A stretch of 64,000 nt of DNA, from contig NZ_LMRW01000001.1 of assembly GCF_001428255.1 (NCBI RefSeq), forward strand, positions 312,504 to 376,503, given 5' to 3'. The notes below the pieces were generated by a model, which did not search any database, was not told the origin of the DNA, and saw nothing but the letters and a program-made list of their open reading frames with translations. This document shows, one piece after another, positions 9,229-16,940 of the stretch. The translations under genes were made by a program, and so were the position numbers. Every line of letters starts with the position of its first letter. Within the stretch, counting starts at the first letter, position 1. The stretch comes from Agromyces sp. Soil535. Its GTDB lineage: Bacteria > Actinomycetota > Actinomycetes > Actinomycetales > Microbacteriaceae.

Positions 9229-10269
9229 TCAGAGCAGGCCCGCGTTCGTCATGAGGTCGATGACCTCGGGTCCGTTGAGCGTCGACAGGTCGACCACCGG
9301 GGCGTCGAGGGTGTCGAGCGGAGGGAGCGGGTTCTTCGCGGGGACGCCGCTCGCGACCGGGTACTCGAAGCTGTAGCCCTCGCCGAGGATCTGCTGGCCT
9401 GCGGCGCCGGCGAGGAACGCGAGGAACTGCTGGGCCTCGTCCTGGTGCGCGCTCGCCTTCAGCACGCCGCCGCCCGAGACGCTGACGAAGGCGCCCGGGT
9501 CCTGGTTGCCGAAGTAGTGGAGCTTCGTGTTCGCGCTGTTCTCACCAGTGCCGTCCTGGTCGCGGAACCAGTAGTAGTGGTAGATCACGCCGCCGGCCAC
9601 CTCGCCGGCGTTGACGGCCTTCATCGTGGCGATGTTGTTCTGGTAGACGGTGGCGTTCTGCTTCATGCCGTCGAGCCACTCGGCCGTGGCGTCGGACCCG
9701 GTGAGCTCGAGCATCGCCGACACGATCGCCTGGAAGTCCGCTCCGCCGGGCGCGGCGCCCCAGCGGCCCTTCCACGCGTCACCCTGCAGGTCGAGCAGGG
9801 TCGGGGGCAGCTCGGCCTCGTCGAGGAGCTCGGGGTTGTAGACGAACACCGTGGAGCGTGCGGCGATGCCCGTCCACAGCCCGCTCGACGGGCGGTACTG
9901 CTCGGGCACGAGGTCGAGGGTCGACTGGTCGACGGGCGCGAGCAGCCCCGCGTTCTCGACGAGGGTCATCGCGGGGGAGTTCTCGGTGAGGAACACGTCG
10001 GCGCGTGACGCGCTGCCCTCCGTGACGAGCTGGTTGCCGAGCTCGCTGTCACCGCCGTTGCGCAGCACGACCTCGATGCCCGTCTCCTCGGTGAAAGCGG
10101 CCACCCATTCCTCGGTGAGCTGCTCGTGCTGGGCGTTGTAGACGACGAGCGCGTCGTCGGAGACGTCGGCCGACTCGCCGCCACCGGGCGCTCCCGCAGT
10201 GCACCCGGAGAGGGCGATCGCTGCGAGCGCGACGGGCACGATGGAAGTCAGGATTCGGCGGCGGCGCAT
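9229..10269 (-). CDS. fbpA: Ferric iron substrate-binding lipoprotein
   Basis: 346 residues. RRRR then a hydrophobic helix and the lipobox LSGC (Cys about 23) mark a lipoprotein anchored on the outer face of the membrane. The mature part begins DALVVYNAQHEQLTEEW, the usual first strand of FbpA/AfuA class ferric-binding proteins, and has a paired-Tyr YHYYWFRDQ segment near 225 like the iron-ligand Tyr pair of the family. It is first in the fbpABC operon, 24 bp downstream of a DtxR-like box and divergent from efeUOB. Confidence 0.87.
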   Translation of the reverse strand: MRRRRILTSIVPVALAAIALSGCTAGAPGGGESADVSDDALVVYNAQHEQLTEEWVAAFTEETGIEVVLRNGGDSELGNQLVTEGSASRADVFLTENSPAMTLVENAGLLAPVDQSTLDLVPEQYRPSSGLWTGIAARSTVFVYNPELLDEAELPPTLLDLQGDAWKGRWGAAPGGADFQAIVSAMLELTGSDATAEWLDGMKQNATVYQNNIATMKAVNAGEVAGGVIYHYYWFRDQDGTGENSANTKLHYFGNQDPGAFVSVSGGGVLKASAHQDEAQQFLAFLAGAAGQQILGEGYSFEYPVASGVPAKNPLPPLDTLDAPVVDLSTLNGPEVIDLMTNAGLL

Positions 10270-10289
10270 GTGGCTCTCTCGGCTACGGG

Positions 10290-10308
10290 GCAGGAAAGGC
10301 TATCCTAA
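10290..10308 (-). promoter_or_regulatory. DtxR/IdeR-like iron box of fbpABC
   Basis: The minus strand reads TTAGGATAGCCTTTCCTGC across this interval, matching the DtxR consensus at TTAGG-TAGCCT and in part of the right arm. It ends about 20 bp before the fbpA start codon, so bound repressor would block initiation when iron is plentiful. Confidence 0.6.
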
Positions 10309-10413
10309 CCGGACAAGCCGAGAGTAGCCGTGGCGATGACGTCGCACGACGGAGCACGGCGCAGCATGGCGGAGCACGGCGGATGCCACGGGGGATTCGT
10401 CACGGCAGAAGAC

Positions 10414-10432
10414 TTAGGTTAGCCTTAGCTCA
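10414..10432 (+). promoter_or_regulatory. DtxR/IdeR-like iron box of efeUOB
   Basis: TTAGGTTAGCCTTAGCTCA, nearly identical over its first 13 bases to the box before the fusion gene at 3894. It is 29 bp upstream of the efeU start. The 192-bp region between fbpA and efeU thus carries one iron box per direction. Confidence 0.7.
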
Positions 10433-10461
10433 ATTCACCCATCCGGTCCCGGGAGACGCCA

Positions 10462-11343
10462 GTGCTCGCCAACTACCTGATCGGCCTGCGCGAAGGCCTC
10501 GAAGCAGGACTCATCGTCGGCATCCTCGTCGCCTATCTCGGCAAGCTCGGCCGCCGCGACCTGCTCGGCCGGCTCTGGATCGGCATCGGCATCGCCATCG
10601 CGATCTCGCTCGGCGTCGGCGCCGCGCTCACGTGGGGACCGTATGCGCTCACGTTCCAGGCGCAGGAGATCCTCGGCGGCGCGCTCTCGCTCGTGGCCGT
10701 CGCGATGGTCACCTGGATGATCTTCTGGATGGGCACCCACGGCGCGGGCCTCTCGAGGGAGCTGCGCGGGCAGGTCGACGCCGCGATCGACCGTTCGTGG
10801 ATCGCGATCGTCGTGCTCGGCGCCCTCTCGGTCGGCCGCGAGGGCATCGAGACCGCGCTGTTCGTGTGGGCGAACGTGTCGGGCGGCAGCGACCCAGTGG
10901 TCGGCACCACCGGCGCCCTGCTCGGCATCCTCACCGCCTTCGTGATCTCGTGGGGCATCTCGCGCGGGCTCGTGCGGTTCAACCTCTCGGTGTTCTTCAC
11001 CTGGACGGGCCTGTTCCTCATCCTCGTGGCAGCGGGCGTGCTCGCCTACGGCATCGGCGACCTGCAGGAGGCATCCGTCATCCCGGGCTGGGGCACGCAC
11101 GCCTATACCCTCGCGGGCGTCGTGCCCCCCGGGAGCTGGATCGACACCGTGCTCGGCGGCATCTTCAACTTCACGCCAGAGCCGACGTGGGCGCAGGTGA
11201 TCGGGTGGCTCGCGTACGTCGCCGTGACCGTCACGCTCTACCTGCGGCTCCTGCACCGGCGCCGATCTCCTGCTGGTCGAGGAGCGAGCGCAGCGAGCGT
11301 ATCGAGACCCGCCCCTGCCCCCGCCAGCTCCACGGCGAACTGA
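10462..11343 (+). CDS. efeU: EfeU/Ftr1 iron permease
   Basis: Membrane permease of the EfeUOB elemental-iron importer. The 293-residue protein has seven hydrophobic segments and both REXXE iron motifs: REGLE at 10-14 and REGIE near 128. Start is GTG 10462 behind GGGAG. The C-terminal tail (about 268-293), Arg/Ser/Pro/Ala-rich, is encoded by a repeat-like palindrome (11275-11309) and is not expected in the family, so the original end was probably near residue 270. Heads the efeU-efeO-efeB operon. Confidence 0.9.
   Translation: MLANYLIGLREGLEAGLIVGILVAYLGKLGRRDLLGRLWIGIGIAIAISLGVGAALTWGPYALTFQAQEILGGALSLVAVAMVTWMIFWMGTHGAGLSRELRGQVDAAIDRSWIAIVVLGALSVGREGIETALFVWANVSGGSDPVVGTTGALLGILTAFVISWGISRGLVRFNLSVFFTWTGLFLILVAAGVLAYGIGDLQEASVIPGWGTHAYTLAGVVPPGSWIDTVLGGIFNFTPEPTWAQVIGWLAYVAVTVTLYLRLLHRRRSPAGRGASAASVSRPAPAPASSTAN
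11275..11309. repeat. REP-like palindromic element forming the efeU 3' end
   Basis: Starts GGTCGAGGAGCGAGC and ends GCGTATCGAGACC, with arms GGT-CGA and TCGA-GACC around an inner GCGAGCGCAGCGAGC. It resembles the one in efeB (12667-12703, GGGTTGAGGAG to CTCGAAACCC). I recall similar GGTYGAGGAG...TCGARACC elements as dispersed intergenic repeats in Microbacteriaceae. Here it is read as codons for the EfeU tail. Confidence 0.6.
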
Positions 11344-11376
11344 CCCCACGCCCCCCACCCCGATCAGGAGCACTCC

Positions 11377-12582
11377 ATGAACCGTCGTGCCCTCGCGGCA
11401 TCCGCTGCCGTGACCGCACTGGCCCTCGCCCTCACCGGGTGCGTGGCGAAGAGCGACCTCGCCGAGGCGATCGGCGTCGACATCACGGACGACGGATGCG
11501 TCGTCGCGACGTCGACCGCGAACGCCGGCGCCGTGACGTTCTCGCTCACGAACCACGGCACGGAGGCGAACGAGTTCGAGATCCTCGCCGACGACCAGCT
11601 CCGCATCGTGGGCGAGAAGGAGAACGTCACCCCCGGCCAGCAGGTCGAGTTCGTGGCGCAGCTCGCGCCGGGCACGTACTACACCGCGTGCAAGTTCCAG
11701 CAGGTCGGGGCGCCGGTCGGGCTCTCCGAGTTCACCGTCACCGGCGAGGCGTCGGCAGTCTCGGCCGACGAGCAGGCGCTGGCCGAGCAGGCCGTCACCG
11801 AGTACGTCGCCTACGTGCGCTCGCAGGCCGCCGAGCTGCTGCCCGAGGTCGAGACCTTCGCCGCCGCGTACGCCGCCGGCGACGACGAGACCGCGCGCTC
11901 GCTCTTCGCCGCAACGCGCGTGCCTTACGAGCGCATCGAGCCGACCGCCGAGGCGTTCGGCGACCTCGACCCGAAGATCGACTTCCGTGAAGTCGACGCG
12001 GTCGCCGGCGGCCTCGACTGGACCGGATTCCACCGCATCGAGAAGGACCTCTGGCCGCCGGCGGCGGGCGACCTGAACTCCGACGGGCAGGATGCGCTCG
12101 CCGGCTGGGCGCCGTCGACCCCCGCGGAGCGGCAGGCGTTCGCCGACGGCATCGTGGCCGACGTCACCGAGCTGCGCGAGCTCGTGACCGCCGACGACTT
12201 CCAGGTGTCGCTCGCCGATATCTCCAACGGCGCGATCGCCCTGCTCGACGAGGTCGCGAGCGGCAAGATCACCGGCGAGGAGGACTGGTGGTCGGGCACC
12301 GACCTCTCCGACTTCGCCGCCAACGTGCAGGGTGCGGGCGTCGCGTTCGGCGCGGTCCGAGCGCTCGCCGAGTCGAAGGGCTCCGAGGGTGAGGAGCTCA
12401 CGACGGAGATCGACGCGCAGTTCGCCTCGCTCGAGGTGGCCCTCGCCGCCTACGGCTCGCTCGACGCCGGCTTCGTCGACTACGCCACCCTGACGGACGC
12501 CGACAAGAAGGCGCTGTCCGACAAGGTCAACGCGCTCGCCGAGCCGCTCTCGCAGCTCACCGCCACGGTGCTGGGCGTCTGA
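11377..12582 (+). CDS. efeO: EfeO iron-uptake lipoprotein (cupredoxin + M75)
   Basis: 401 residues. Lipobox LTGC at about 19-22 makes it a surface lipoprotein. Residues about 40-125 are an EfeO cupredoxin-like domain, and about 135-400 an imelysin/M75 domain with the HxxE motif in HRIEKDLW near 219. In the EfeUOB system EfeO is thought to bind ferrous iron and hand it to EfeU with EfeB oxidising it. The stop overlaps the efeB ATG by one base (TGATG). Confidence 0.92.
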   Translation: MNRRALAASAAVTALALALTGCVAKSDLAEAIGVDITDDGCVVATSTANAGAVTFSLTNHGTEANEFEILADDQLRIVGEKENVTPGQQVEFVAQLAPGTYYTACKFQQVGAPVGLSEFTVTGEASAVSADEQALAEQAVTEYVAYVRSQAAELLPEVETFAAAYAAGDDETARSLFAATRVPYERIEPTAEAFGDLDPKIDFREVDAVAGGLDWTGFHRIEKDLWPPAAGDLNSDGQDALAGWAPSTPAERQAFADGIVADVTELRELVTADDFQVSLADISNGAIALLDEVASGKITGEEDWWSGTDLSDFAANVQGAGVAFGAVRALAESKGSEGEELTTEIDAQFASLEVALAAYGSLDAGFVDYATLTDADKKALSDKVNALAEPLSQLTATVLGV

Positions 12583-13976
12583 TGGCCGAGCAGACGCGAA
12601 ATGAGGATGCGTACCTGCGGGTTGAGGAGGATGCGTACCTGCGGGTTGAGGAGGGCGCGCAGCTGCGGGTTGAGGAGGGCGCGCAGCGCCCGTCTCGAAA
12701 CCCGGTGTCCTCGGGCGTCAGCCGCCGCCAACTGCTCGGGCTGTTCGGTGCGGGCGCGGCCGGCGCCGCCGTGGGTGCCGCTGCCGGGGCATCCGTCACC
12801 GCCGCGGTCGCCGCGGGCGCCACTGCAGCTTCGGGCGCCGCAGCATCCGCGTATCCCTTCTTCGGCATGCACCAGGCGGGCATCGTCACGCCCGCCCAGG
12901 ACCGCCTGCACTTCGCCGCATTCGACGTGTCGGAGACGCTCGACCGAGACGGGCTCATCGGCCTGCTCACCGAGTGGACGGATGCCGCGGCGCGCCTGAC
13001 CCAGGGCCTCGAGGTCGTCGAGGGCGGTGCCGTGGGCGGCTCCGATTACACGCCGCCCGTCGACACGGGCGAGGCGCTGGGCCTGCCCGCGGCCGGGCTC
13101 ACGATCACGTTCGGCTTCGGCCCCGGCCTGTTCACGGATGCCTCCGGCGCCGACCGTTTCGGGCTCGCCTCCCGCCGGCCCGCGCAGCTCGAGGCGTTGC
13201 CGCGCTTCCAGGGCGATGCGCTGCAGGCTGAACGGAGCGGCGGCGACCTCTGCATCCAGGCCTGTGCGGACGACCCGCAGGTCGCGGTGCACGCGATCCG
13301 CAACCTCAGCCGCATCGCGTTCGGGCGCGCGACCCTCCGCTGGTCGCAGCTCGGCTTCGGCCGCACGTCGTCGACGTCCACCTCGCAGACGACGCCACGC
13401 AACCTCTTCGGCTTCAAGGACGGCACGGCGAACCTGAAGGCCGAGGACGGCGCCGTGCTCGACGAGCAGGTGTGGGTGCAGGCGGGCGACGAGCCCGCGT
13501 GGCTCGCAGGCGGCTCCTACCTCGTGGCCCGCCGCATCCGCATGATCATAGAGAACTGGGATCGCGTGCAGCTCGGGGAGCAGGAGATGCTCGTCGGCCG
13601 GTCGAAGGGCGAGGGCGCCCCGCTCTCGGGCGGCACCGAGTTCACCGAGCCCGACTTCACGGCGACCGGCGCAGCCGACAAGTCGCTCATCGACACGAAC
13701 GCGCACGTGCGCCTCGCGCACCACTCCTCGAACAGCGGCGCACGTATGCTCCGGCGGGGATACAACTTCGTCGACGGCAACGACGAGCTCGGGCGGCTCG
13801 ACGCGGGGCTGTTCTTCCTGTCGTTCCAGCGCTCGCCCGAGCAGTTCATCACGGTGCAGCGGAGCCTCGCGGCCGACGGGCTCAACGAGTACCTGAAGCA
13901 CGTCGGGTCGGCGATCTTCGCCTTGCCGGGCGGTGTGCGCGAGGGCGAGTTCATGGGGCGGGCGCTCTTCGCCTGA
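12582..13976 (+). CDS. efeB: EfeB, Tat-exported Dyp-type haem peroxidase
   Basis: 464 residues. Twin-arginine signal SRRQLLGLFGAGAAG (RR near 47-48) then a DyP peroxidase with the GxxDG motif in FGFKDGTANL (near 276) and the likely proximal His in TNAHVRLAHH (near 372). It should be folded with haem in the cytoplasm, exported by Tat and oxidise iron for EfeU. Unusually, about 46 residues precede the Tat motif: a run of 8-residue repeats (EDAYLRVE, EDAYLRVE, EGAQLRVE) and then EGAQRPSRNP, encoded by a repeat element. A later internal start near the Tat motif is possible (GTG at V44), but ATG 12582 is coupled to efeO. Confidence 0.9.
   Translation: MAEQTRNEDAYLRVEEDAYLRVEEGAQLRVEEGAQRPSRNPVSSGVSRRQLLGLFGAGAAGAAVGAAAGASVTAAVAAGATAASGAAASAYPFFGMHQAGIVTPAQDRLHFAAFDVSETLDRDGLIGLLTEWTDAAARLTQGLEVVEGGAVGGSDYTPPVDTGEALGLPAAGLTITFGFGPGLFTDASGADRFGLASRRPAQLEALPRFQGDALQAERSGGDLCIQACADDPQVAVHAIRNLSRIAFGRATLRWSQLGFGRTSSTSTSQTTPRNLFGFKDGTANLKAEDGAVLDEQVWVQAGDEPAWLAGGSYLVARRIRMIIENWDRVQLGEQEMLVGRSKGEGAPLSGGTEFTEPDFTATGAADKSLIDTNAHVRLAHHSSNSGARMLRRGYNFVDGNDELGRLDAGLFFLSFQRSPEQFITVQRSLAADGLNEYLKHVGSAIFALPGGVREGEFMGRALFA
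12603..12688 (+). repeat. 24-bp tandem repeat inside efeB
   Basis: Units at 12603-12626, 12627-12650 and 12651-12674 plus a partial unit. The first two are identical (GAGGATGCGTACCTGCGGGT plus TGAG); the third differs in its middle. Each encodes eight residues. The GGGTTGAG part is the left arm of the palindrome that follows, so the array looks like repeated copying of one arm of a REP-like element. Confidence 0.85.
12667..12703. repeat. REP-like palindrome within efeB
   Basis: GGGTTGAGGAG at the left pairs with CTCGAAACCC at the right, and GGGCGC pairs with GCGCCC around a GCA loop. Same design as the element ending efeU. It is read in frame in efeB as RVEEGAQRPSRNP without a stop. Confidence 0.7.
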
Positions 13977-14059
13977 CCATGCGGGTCGCTGACTCCTGGT
14001 TCCGTCCTCGGGATCGGGATCGGGATCGGCGCTGCCATTCCCCGCGCGGCAAGCTCGCG

Positions 14060-14500
14060 TCAGCCGATCTGTTCGGCCAGGGCGACGATGATGCCCGCGG
14101 GGCCGCGGAGGTAGCAGAGCCGGAAGATGGTCTCGCACTGCGCCACCTCGCCGAGGAGCTCGGCGCCGTGGGGGCGCAGGCGAGCGATGGTGCCGTCGAT
14201 GTCGTCGACGGCGAACATCACCCGATGCAGACCCAACGTGTTGGGCGGCGGATTCTCCGGCTCGGTGCCGGACGCCGCGGGGGTGTGGTACTTGGTCAGC
14301 TCCACCTTGCCGTGGCCCTCCGGGGTCCGCATCATCGCGATGTCGCTCCGGACGCCGTCGAGCCCGACGGTGCGGTCCGCCCAAAGACCTTCGATCGGCC
14401 CCTTGCCTTCCAGCTCCATGCCGAGTTCGGTGAAGAACGCGACAGCGGCATCCAGGTCGTCGACGACGATGGCGACGTTGTCCATCCGCTGAATAGCCAT
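14060..14500 (-). CDS. VOC-family (glyoxalase/bleomycin resistance) protein
   Basis: 146 residues, one vicinal-oxygen-chelate domain: opens MDNVAIVVDDLDAAVAFF, repeats the module with LHRVMFAVDDIDGTIARL near 95, and ends IIVALAEQIG. His and Glu metal-ligand positions (GKVEL near 67, LHRVMF near 96) are present, so it may bind a metal, but VOC proteins range from lyases to antibiotic-binding proteins and nothing nearby fixes the substrate. ATG 14500 has GGGAG two bases away; ATG 14485 is an alternative that removes five residues. Confidence 0.8.
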   Translation of the reverse strand: MAIQRMDNVAIVVDDLDAAVAFFTELGMELEGKGPIEGLWADRTVGLDGVRSDIAMMRTPEGHGKVELTKYHTPAASGTEPENPPPNTLGLHRVMFAVDDIDGTIARLRPHGAELLGEVAQCETIFRLCYLRGPAGIIVALAEQIG

Positions 14501-14581
14501 GTCTCCCACGGGATCGAGGACGGGCGGGTGCTGTTCGCCTGAGGTACTCAGGCCGCCAGTCGCGGCCGGGCGCGGCGAAAT

Positions 14582-14635
14582 TAGGGCGATCGCCCGATGA
14601 GTGCCGGATGCCTCAGCGCGCACGCTGGGAGCATC
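14582..14635 (+). promoter_or_regulatory. Conserved promoter block, copy 1 (GGGCGATCGCCC palindrome)
   Basis: Begins TAGGGCGATCGCCCGATG and ends with GCATC, with a second inner palindrome AGCG-N4-CGCT. Copy 2 at 17877-17930 has the same length and spacing. Each lies before one of the two ~62-residue paralogous genes. GGGCGATCGCCC is a perfect 12-bp palindrome. The likely binder is the LuxR-type regulator encoded beside copy 2; that is inference. Confidence 0.6.
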
Positions 14636-14657
14636 AACCGGACCCCAGGAGGATCCC

Positions 14658-14843
14658 ATGCAGCACTCGGCCGACTTCACGTCACTGCTCGGATACCAGG
14701 CCGACGTCGCCCGCGCCGAGCGGGAGATCGAGTTCCGCCGCGCCGCCGCAGAGCGGCGCGCGCTCGAGCCGGAGCCCGCGTCGGCCGCATCCGGCCTACG
14801 TCGCCGGCGCCAGCAGCGCACCACGCGGCTCGCGCTGCGGTGA
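14658..14843 (+). CDS. Small conserved protein, paralogue of 17967-18155
   Basis: 61 residues behind a strong AGGAGG. The sequence starts MQHSADFTSLLGYQADVARA and ends in a basic tail RTTRLALR. The paralogue at 17967 starts MQFSADFVALGMHQADVLRA and ends RTPQLALR; both have AEREI near residue 20, a variable charged middle and an Arg-rich end. No membrane segment, signal or known domain was recognised. Unlike the paralogue this copy is not followed by a LuxR gene. An upstream in-frame ATG at 14601 falls inside the conserved promoter block and is less likely. Function unknown; a role as a target or small partner of the LuxR regulator is speculation. Confidence 0.75.
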   Translation: MQHSADFTSLLGYQADVARAEREIEFRRAAAERRALEPEPASAASGLRRRRQQRTTRLALR

Positions 14844-14912
14844 TCCGCACCCATGCCGCCGCCTCGCCGTGACGCTGCGCACTCGCCCCGATCTCGGAGG
14901 GCGACGAGCAGC

Positions 14913-15320
14913 TCACTCCTCCTCGATCTCCGCGACCTCCCACCGGTCGTCGCCGAGCGGGCGAAGCACGCCCCGAACCCGCTCCCCGTCGCGCACGGCC
15001 TGCCACGCGAGCGGCGCCAGGGTGTTCCCGGCGAGCTGCATGCTGCCGCTGAAGGTCGGCGTCTCGTAGCCGAGCGAGATGAGGGCGTCGGCGCGTTGCC
15101 GGGAGTCCCAGATCCCCGAGAGCGACCAGGTCATCGCCACGATGGCGAGCGCCGCGACGAGGAACATGACGTAGCCCGATTCCCGCATCGGCTTCGACCC
15201 GTACCTCGTGCCGACCACCGACGCGGCGATACCGACGACGGCCAGGATTCCGGGGAAGATCAGCGGCCACGGGCTCCACGGCTCGATCACCACCACCTCG
15301 CCGATCGCCTCCGCGAGCAT
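14913..15320 (-). CDS. Small membrane protein of unknown function
   Basis: 135 residues. Two membrane segments (about 17-35, WPLIFPGILAVVGIAASVV, and 50-68, YVMFLVAALAIVAMTWSLS) with a short polar turn between, then a soluble C-terminal half rich in Gly/Arg/Glu ending EIEEE. The arrangement resembles many actinobacterial two-helix hypothetical proteins. I recognise no motif. It is alone on the minus strand between the small-protein gene and the MocR-type regulator. Confidence 0.6.
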   Translation of the reverse strand: MLAEAIGEVVVIEPWSPWPLIFPGILAVVGIAASVVGTRYGSKPMRESGYVMFLVAALAIVAMTWSLSGIWDSRQRADALISLGYETPTFSGSMQLAGNTLAPLAWQAVRDGERVRGVLRPLGDDRWEVAEIEEE

Positions 15321-15407
15321 CGGGACCCCGCCCTCGTCGTCCGGAATGGTCCGTCCACATGCTCCTCCTCACGGCGGGGGGCGACAAGGGCGCGCACGCC
15401 CCGTGGA

Positions 15408-16853
15408 TCACACCACCGCGAGGATCGCCGCTCGGATCCGCGCAAGCCCTTCCGCGAGCTGCGTGTCGCCGGGCCCCGCGTAGCCGAACACGATGCCCGG
15501 CTCCTCGTCGCCCGGCACGGCCGAGTAGTCGCCGAGGCTCGCGACCGCGATGCCCTCGGCGGCGAGTCCCGCCACCACCGCAGCGGATGCCGCGTGGCCG
15601 GGCAGTCGCACCACGGCGTGCAGCCCGCCGTCGAGCCCCGAGAGCGGCGCTCCGGGGATCCCGTCGAGCGCGTCGAGCACCAGCCGTCGGCGGTGCGCGT
15701 AGTCGCGGCGGGTCACGGCGATGTGCCGTCGCACGGCGCCGCTCGCGAGCAGGGCGGCCGCGGCATCCTGCACGACCCCAGGCACTGGGCACGGCTCGTC
15801 GGCCCGGATGTCGTCGATCGCCTCGCGCAACGCCTGGCTCTGCGGAAGCACGAGGTAGCCGAGCCGCAGCCACGGGGTGAGCACCTTCGAGAAGCTCCCG
15901 ACCAGCACGACGCCGCCGCCGTCGTCGAGCGAAGCGAGGGCGGGCAGGGGAGGCCCGAGGTGGCGGAACTCGCTGTCGTAGTCGTCCTCGATGACGACCG
16001 CGCCGGCGCTGCCGGCCCACTCGAGCAGCTCGAGCCTGGCCGCGACCGGCAGCCGGCCGCCGAGGGGGTACTGGTGGCTCGGGGTCACCATGACCGCATC
16101 GGGCACCTGCGGCATCCGTCGCAGGGCGTCGACGACGAGCCCGTCGGCGTCGACCGCGACGGGCGCGGTGCGCGCGCCGCGACGCTCCAGCGTGCGCCGC
16201 GCCGACGGATAGCCGGGGTGCTCCACCGCGATCACGGGAGCGCGACCGACGATGGAAGTGAGAGCGGATGCCGCGAGCCCGACCGCCTCGCTGGTGCCCG
16301 CCGTGACGACCACGTCGTCGGCATCGCACGCGACCCCGCGGGCATGGCGCAGGTGGTCGGCGATCTCCTCGCGCAGGTGTCGCACGCCGAAGGGGGGCGG
16401 CGAGTTCGACGGGATGTCGAGGGCTGCGGCCTGTCGCCACGCCGCCCGCCAGGCACGCGTGTCGATGCGCGCGGTCGACGGCCGGCCGGGCAGCAGGTCG
16501 ATGCGCGGCGCGACGGACTCGGGCGGGACCCCGACCGCCGGGGCGTGCGCTCGTGCGGCGCCACGGTGGTGCCCGGATCTCTCGTGCCCGTGCGCGTGAG
16601 CGTGGTCGAGCTCGGCGACGCGGGTCGGCGCGCCCTGGCGCATCTCGAGGTAGCCCTCGCCGGCGAGCTGCTCGTAGGCGGCCACGACGGCGCTGCGCGA
16701 GACGCCGAGCTCGGCCGCGAGCGCGCGCGTCGAGGGCACGGGGTCGCCCTGCCGGAGCGCACCGTCGAGGATGCCGCGCCGAAGTCCATCGACGAGCTGC
16801 TCGCCGACGCGGCGTCCGCCGCCGCGGTCGATGACGAGGATCGGTCCGTCCAC
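15408..16853 (-). CDS. MocR/PdxR-family regulator (GntR HTH + aminotransferase-like domain)
   Basis: 481 residues. A GntR winged helix (about 1-75, LADGL-like RRGILDGALRQGDPVPSTR and ELGVSRSAVVAAYEQL) is fused to a fold-type I aminotransferase domain (about 115-480). The PLP site is SFSKVLTPWLRLGY with Lys near 321; the Asp and Tyr of EDDYDSEF are present. Such proteins sense PLP or a related amine and often control vitamin B6 genes. GTG 16853 follows GGAGGA by five bases and starts exactly at the family N-terminus. It is divergent from a PNPOx-like gene with 87 bp between. Confidence 0.87.
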   Translation of the reverse strand: MDGPILVIDRGGGRRVGEQLVDGLRRGILDGALRQGDPVPSTRALAAELGVSRSAVVAAYEQLAGEGYLEMRQGAPTRVAELDHAHAHGHERSGHHRGAARAHAPAVGVPPESVAPRIDLLPGRPSTARIDTRAWRAAWRQAAALDIPSNSPPPFGVRHLREEIADHLRHARGVACDADDVVVTAGTSEAVGLAASALTSIVGRAPVIAVEHPGYPSARRTLERRGARTAPVAVDADGLVVDALRRMPQVPDAVMVTPSHQYPLGGRLPVAARLELLEWAGSAGAVVIEDDYDSEFRHLGPPLPALASLDDGGGVVLVGSFSKVLTPWLRLGYLVLPQSQALREAIDDIRADEPCPVPGVVQDAAAALLASGAVRRHIAVTRRDYAHRRRLVLDALDGIPGAPLSGLDGGLHAVVRLPGHAASAAVVAGLAAEGIAVASLGDYSAVPGDEEPGIVFGYAGPGDTQLAEGLARIRAAILAVV

Positions 16854-16873
16854 TTCGTCCTCCAACCTGCTCG

Positions 16874-16920
16874 ACTGGACTGCCGGATGCTGCGAGAACT
16901 GGACTGCGCGGCGAACCAGT
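16874..16920. promoter_or_regulatory. Direct repeats between mocR-type gene and PNPOx-like gene
   Basis: ACTGGACTGC occurs at 16874-16883 and again at 16898-16907, 24 bp apart start to start, with an inverted CCAGT at about 16916-16920. MocR/PdxR proteins generally bind direct repeats plus an inverted half-site, and the C. glutamicum PdxR site (as I recall, GTGGACTA-like) is similar to TGGACTG. A shared operator for the divergent pair is likely. Confidence 0.5.
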
Positions 16921-16940
16921 GTGCTCGCGAGACTAGCAGC

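Noticed and set aside
12582-13976. Whole extra reading frames across efeB on the minus strand (12480-14384)
   Set aside because: The encoded protein is low-complexity and overlaps three well supported genes.
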